From contig DASQHM010000246.1 in assembly GCA_035632095.1 (NCBI GenBank), forward strand, positions 1 to 22,418: a stretch of DNA of 22,418 bases, read 5' to 3'. The position numbers and the translations under genes are program-made. Shown piece after piece: positions 19,803 to 22,418 of this stretch (its first letter is position 1; each line of letters starts with the position of its first letter). The notes below the pieces were generated by a model. That model was not told the origin of the DNA, did no database searches, and saw only the letters and a program-made list of their open reading frames with translations. Source of the DNA: DASQHM01 sp035632095 (GTDB lineage Bacteria > Pseudomonadota > Alphaproteobacteria > Ferrovibrionales > Ferrovibrionaceae).

Positions 19803-19987
19803 TGCGACCTTCCGTTTGAAGTCGAGGCGGCGTTCGCATCGTTCGGAAACCGTGGCATGGTGATGGAGCGACTCTCAGCCTGCGCCTCGAGCTGGCAGAC
19901 CATGCCCAGCACGATCTTGCGATTCTCGGCCGGTAGCTTCTCCAGCTTGTTCCAGATCGTGTTGACCAGCTTCAGCGTGTCATTCAT
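19799..19987 (-). CDS. hypothetical protein, 62 aa
   Basis: ATG 19987 overlaps the preceding stop, and its stop overlaps the lipoprotein start. The protein has a helical N-terminal half (LKLVNTIWNKLEKLPAENRK, IVLGMVCQLEAQAES) and a disordered Asn/Ala/Ser-rich end. No signal or membrane segment. Unknown; small soluble accessory protein. Confidence 0.65.
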   Translation of the reverse strand: MNDTLKLVNTIWNKLEKLPAENRKIVLGMVCQLEAQAESRSITMPRFPNDANAASTSNGRSQ

Positions 19988-20181
19988 GTGTTCACCAATT
20001 CGAGGCCGAATTCGCGTGCGATGATTTCCTTTACCTGCCGGCCCACAAGAATTGCCGCCTGGAGTCTCAAGTGGGCCAATTCCGTTTCATTGGGCGGGTC
20101 GGAGCTCGCCTGCAGTATGATCGAATCGCCCCACTCTACACCGTTCGGCATGGTAACTTTCCAGGCAACGGTCTCGTTCAT
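19984..20181 (-). CDS. hypothetical protein, 65 aa
   Basis: ATG 20181 and its stop are both in 4-base overlaps. It begins with a beta-like part (ETVAWKVTMPNGVEWGDSII) and ends with a helix (ELAHLRLQAAILVGRQVKEI). Unknown. Conserved overlap spacing is the support that it is translated. Confidence 0.65.
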   Translation of the reverse strand: MNETVAWKVTMPNGVEWGDSIILQASSDPPNETELAHLRLQAAILVGRQVKEIIAREFGLELVNT

Positions 20182-20384
20182 GTCGATCCTCCGTGCGGAG
20201 TCAGGTACACAGCCGCCGTGGAGAGCAGCGTCTGCACGGCAGCGCAGATCTCCGGCGGCAGCGGCGACTTCAGGAACTGGTCGACCACGTAGATCACGAT
20301 GGTCGACAAGGCCCCCGCCGCGATCGCCGCATAGGCCTTGTTGTTGCCGATCGGCGCGCCGCTATGCGGATCAGGATTGACCAT
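20178..20384 (-). CDS. holin-like protein, 68 aa, two membrane helices
   Basis: ATG 20384 gives MVNPDPHSGAPIGNNKAYAA, then a first membrane helix (AIAAGALSTIVIYVVDQFL), a short turn with PLPPEICAAV and a second hydrophobic helix (QTLLSTAAVYLTP), ending in HGGST. The pattern of a short N-terminus, two helices and a PPE in the turn is shared with small phage holins that form the lysis hole. A longer start at 20468 gives an Arg-rich N-terminus and is a shadow. It overlaps the upstream gene by 14 bases. An endolysin was not found nearby. Confidence 0.7.
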   Translation of the reverse strand: MVNPDPHSGAPIGNNKAYAAIAAGALSTIVIYVVDQFLKSPLPPEICAAVQTLLSTAAVYLTPHGGST

Positions 20385-20652
20385 CGGTAGCACTGGCGGC
20401 AGGCTTGCCCGTCGGAGGAGGAACCTGAACCGGAGGCGTCGGCGCCGGATGCAGCGCCTGCCCGACATGCGCCAGCAAGGCCGAGAAGGCCGTCTGGATG
20501 TTCTGCGCCACGCTCACCAACTGCGGCACGTTCGATGCCTCGGCCGCCCTCCTGATGCCGTCCAGATGCGACTGCAGGCTCGCCACCCCATCGGTGTAGA
20601 ACTGCTCCGCCGCACTCACCACAGCCTTCGTATCGCTCGCAAGATCAGGCAT
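20371..20652 (-). CDS. hypothetical helical protein, 93 aa
   Basis: ATG 20652 is preceded by GGAG at 6 bases; a TTG further upstream would overlap that site. The protein is a helical bundle-like sequence (TKAVVSAAEQFYTDGVASLQ, SNVPQLVSVAQNIQTAFSAL) with a Pro-rich C-terminal tail (APTPPVQVPPPTGKPAA). Such a layout is seen in small phage accessory or tail-associated proteins; no function is assigned. Confidence 0.65.
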   Translation of the reverse strand: MPDLASDTKAVVSAAEQFYTDGVASLQSHLDGIRRAAEASNVPQLVSVAQNIQTAFSALLAHVGQALHPAPTPPVQVPPPTGKPAASATDGQS

Positions 20653-20684
20653 TTCCGTCTCCAATGTTCATCGAGAACGAAACC

Positions 20685-21368
20685 CTACACCAGTCTCGGA
20701 TGCGATACAAACGATTTCTGATGGGGCAGGAAGCACCGGGCGACATGCCGGCTGAGGGGCAGGGGGACTTTCGCGATCTTCGCAGACCATTCCCGACGCT
20801 CGGCAGACTTCGATGATGCCGAGCGAGCATTGCCACCGTTCTGATAGTACCAAGATCCCCCCGAGCCTTTGCCCTTGCGAACGCCCGCGTCCATTGGAAG
20901 GAGCGCTGGCACGTCGCCCCAGAGGTAGAAGCTGCCAAACGACCATCGCGCACGCCCGACCCATTCCTGCGCGCCGCGCACGTTCTCGACCACCATCGGA
21001 ACGTGCCGCCCTGCCGCCTCGGATGCCTCTCGCTGGATGCGGAAGCAGGCATCGAACAGCGCCGTCAGCCTGGCGCGATCAGCGGCCGGCCCGTCCAGCA
21101 GCCGCCTCCGCTTTTCCTTTGCCCGCGTCCACGGCATCGCCATGTAGCTGAATTCCTGGCAGGGCGGACTGGCGACGATCAGATCGGCGCTGCGGAATTG
21201 CGAGCCATGCAGCGTGAGAACGTCCTGGATGACAAGCTGCGCCGGATAGCGATGCCCGCCGTAGACATGGCACTCGATGTCGAAACCCACCACGCCCCAA
21301 CCCTCGGCGAGCAACCCCTCGGTCCAGCCGCCAAGCCCGCAGAACAGGTCGATCGCAAGAGGTGCCAT
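20685..21368 (-). CDS. orphan C5-cytosine DNA methyltransferase, 227 aa
   Basis: It carries motif I for SAM binding (DLFCGLGGWTEGL, about residues 6-18), the catalytic motif IV SPPCQEFS (about 67-74, nucleophilic Cys) and motif VI MVVENVRG (about 126-133). The C-terminal AKIAKVPLPLSRHVARCFLP resembles motif X. It transfers a methyl group to C5 of cytosine in a target site that cannot be told from the sequence. It is shorter than typical bacterial enzymes (300-400) and has a reduced target-recognition segment, common in phage orphans. No restriction enzyme is adjacent, so the likely job is protection from host restriction or epigenetic control. I use ATG 21368; a TTG three codons upstream is possible. 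Confidence 0.85.
   Translation of the reverse strand: MAPLAIDLFCGLGGWTEGLLAEGWGVVGFDIECHVYGGHRYPAQLVIQDVLTLHGSQFRSADLIVASPPCQEFSYMAMPWTRAKEKRRRLLDGPAADRARLTALFDACFRIQREASEAAGRHVPMVVENVRGAQEWVGRARWSFGSFYLWGDVPALLPMDAGVRKGKGSGGSWYYQNGGNARSASSKSAERREWSAKIAKVPLPLSRHVARCFLPHQKSFVSHPRLV
20704..20720 (-). repeat. CAGAAATC...TATC motif, copy a
   Basis: Minus strand CAGAAATCGTTTGTATC, inside the 3' end of the methyltransferase gene and about 50 bases ahead of the 93-aa gene. It is the least similar of three copies. Confidence 0.4.
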
Positions 21369-21379
21369 GTCTCGCAAAG

Positions 21380-21395
21380 GATACCAAGATTTCTG
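21380..21395 (-). repeat. CAGAAATC...TATC motif, copy b
   Basis: Minus strand CAGAAATCTTGGTATC, 11 bases ahead of the methyltransferase start. It is identical to copy c at 14 of 16 positions. Confidence 0.55.
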
Positions 21396-21428
21396 GTGTG
21401 GAAAAACGATTTGGTCTTCAAGACAGGA

Positions 21429-22328
21429 TCAAACAGTGGCCCCATTACGTGAGCTGATTCGCACCCGAATACCCTCAATCGCCTTTCTGTTTTTTAGTTC
21501 CGTGAAGCGCTGATAGCACTGGTTCGCATCATGCCCGCCGACCTCTCTCGCCACTTTACCGAAGCTGACGCCACCATTGGCGGCCATTCTGTCGACCCAT
21601 AAAACCAGAATTTCATCCTCGGCAAGCGACCACTCTCCATCAGGCAAAACATAACCCATCGGGACGGCTGGCACAGAGGCGACCGGAGCGTCGGACACGC
21701 CTTCTTTCGGCGGCAGCTTTAGAAGCGTAATGCCGCTGTCGTCATTGATGATATACCCCTTGGTGGCGAGCACGCCGAGCACATAGGCAAGGCTGCCTTT
21801 GGGCACACCGGAACGCTCCGACATATTGCCGCTCATCGGCTCGATGCCTTCGTCTATCAATGCCGCCAGCGCGTGCCAAAGGGCTTTCGCATTGTCGCGC
21901 AATTCGCCATCAGGAACCTTCGTTTTTCGCTTCAACGCCGGGGTAGCCACAGAGTTCTTACGCGGCTGCACGGTCAGCGCCACCTGCTGTTCGGCTGCAT
22001 CGGCAGCCTCAGAGATCAGCTGAAGGCCGACATTGACCTTCTCCTGCGGCGATGGATGCTGAATGCGCTCTCGGGTTATGGCCGATCTCGGCGCCTGCGG
22101 GAGCGCCGGCGCCGGCTTTTCATCATCCCGTGCCGGCATCTCCCCATCGTCAAGTCCCATATTCTCGACATCGGCATACTGCTCGGCGCGATCCCGACTT
22201 GAGAACGTAGCAACCAGCCTCCACCACTCCAGAGTGGCATCATGGACGACGAAAACGTGGTGCGCTTCCGGCACGCCAATGCCAGAAAGAGTCACGTATC
22301 TAACCCTACCCTTGTTTTCCTCGCCCAT
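21429..22328 (-). CDS. putative DNA-binding regulatory protein, 299 aa
   Basis: ATG 22328 is preceded by GAGGG 7 bases upstream. Three parts are visible: an N-terminal unit (RVRYVTLSGIGVPEAHHVFV, with EWWRLVATFSSRDRAEQYAD), a charged linker (about 58-160), and a C-terminal half. That half has a winged-helix-like segment (ERSGVPKGSLAYVLGVLATK, GYIINDDSGITLLKL) and a Myb/SANT- or GcrA-like helix set (WSLAEDEILVLWVDRMAANG, FGKVAREVGGHDANQCYQRF). DNA binding is inferred from these patterns. Its place ahead of the small-gene and packaging cluster would suit a late regulator. Three similar 16-base motifs upstream of genes in this region are candidate targets. Confidence 0.6.
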   Translation of the reverse strand: MGEENKGRVRYVTLSGIGVPEAHHVFVVHDATLEWWRLVATFSSRDRAEQYADVENMGLDDGEMPARDDEKPAPALPQAPRSAITRERIQHPSPQEKVNVGLQLISEAADAAEQQVALTVQPRKNSVATPALKRKTKVPDGELRDNAKALWHALAALIDEGIEPMSGNMSERSGVPKGSLAYVLGVLATKGYIINDDSGITLLKLPPKEGVSDAPVASVPAVPMGYVLPDGEWSLAEDEILVLWVDRMAANGGVSFGKVAREVGGHDANQCYQRFTELKNRKAIEGIRVRISSRNGATV

Positions 22329-22353
22329 TCAGATGCCCTCAGCGGAGACACTG

Positions 22354-22418
22354 TTAAGTCGTCTCCAATACGATATTAAGATTTCTGATGCGCAGCAAGT
22401 TCTCGGAGCGGAGGTCAA
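22354..22418 (-). CDS. 3' end of an incoming gene (partial)
   Basis: A frame open from the right edge (DLRSENLLRIRNLNIVLETT, then TAA at 22354) has mostly G or C in the third positions of its first codons and looks protein-like. It would end 25 bases before the regulator start. Twenty codons are too few to identify it. Another open frame ends at 22329 but has poorer composition. Confidence 0.4.
   Translation of the reverse strand, partial: DLRSENLLRIRNLNIVLETT
22372..22387 (-). repeat. CAGAAATC...TATC motif, copy c
   Basis: Minus strand CAGAAATCTTAATATC, about 43 bases ahead of the regulator gene and inside the end of the incoming gene. A weak TTGCTG-17-TATCGT promoter can be read across it. 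Confidence 0.55.

Noticed and set aside
1..22418. CRISPR arrays, tRNA genes, insertion sequences, integrase or attachment sites
   Set aside because: I looked for spaced direct repeats, cloverleaf-like sequences, transposase or recombinase motifs and saw none.

Overview
The window is a GC-rich stretch of a tailed phage or prophage with short-tailed (podovirus-like) virion genes. Every gene I can support lies on the minus strand, so transcription runs from position 22418 towards 1. The base composition, AGGAG/GGAGG-type ribosome sites, dense ATGA/TGATG overlaps and style of the virion proteins suggest a phage of a GC-rich proteobacterium, perhaps an alphaproteobacterium. I see no integrase, attachment site, tRNA or host gene, so lytic phage versus prophage is open.

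Layout in the direction of transcription. (1) 22418-20652: the tail end of an incoming gene, a putative DNA-binding regulator and an orphan C5-cytosine methyltransferase. (2) 20652-18316: a tightly overlapping train of small genes, including a holin-like protein, a lipoprotein, two tiny membrane proteins, a KTSC-domain protein and a 39-residue, very acidic microprotein. Several of these are under 60 residues. (3) 18335-12749: packaging and head genes: large terminase, a small virion-like protein, portal, an HNH endonuclease inserted between portal and scaffold, and the scaffold. (4) 12704-7014: N4-gp56-like major capsid protein, three proteins of unknown role, then a gp4/T7-gp11-type adaptor and a P22 gp10-type tail/stabilisation protein. 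(5) 7012-1: tail appendage and accessory genes. Three of these proteins carry Sec-type signal peptides, which is odd for virion proteins. The region also holds an XhlA-like membrane protein, an O-antigen polymerase/ligase-like membrane protein and a glycine-rich protein that runs off the left edge.

The region most worth attention is 3011-5237. A secreted-protein gene with its own promoter and ribosome site ends in an intrinsic terminator. A second promoter begins right behind that terminator, and its predicted start point falls on the ATG of the O-antigen polymerase-like gene, implying a leaderless message. Independent transcription units inside a late region are typical of morons, and phage-encoded Wzy enzymes are known serotype-conversion genes (for example in phages D3 and epsilon15). 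Two other places show layered coding. Within the terL 3' end, a +1-frame ORF has the codon usage expected of a gene while the terminase frame also looks conserved. At the 3' end of the polymerase gene, coding switches to the +1 frame and gives a small membrane protein. The major capsid gene's ribosome site lies in a hairpin that competes with an alternative hairpin.

I recognise no small terminase subunit, endolysin, spanin pair, tail needle or ejection protein here. They may lie outside the window or among the unknowns.
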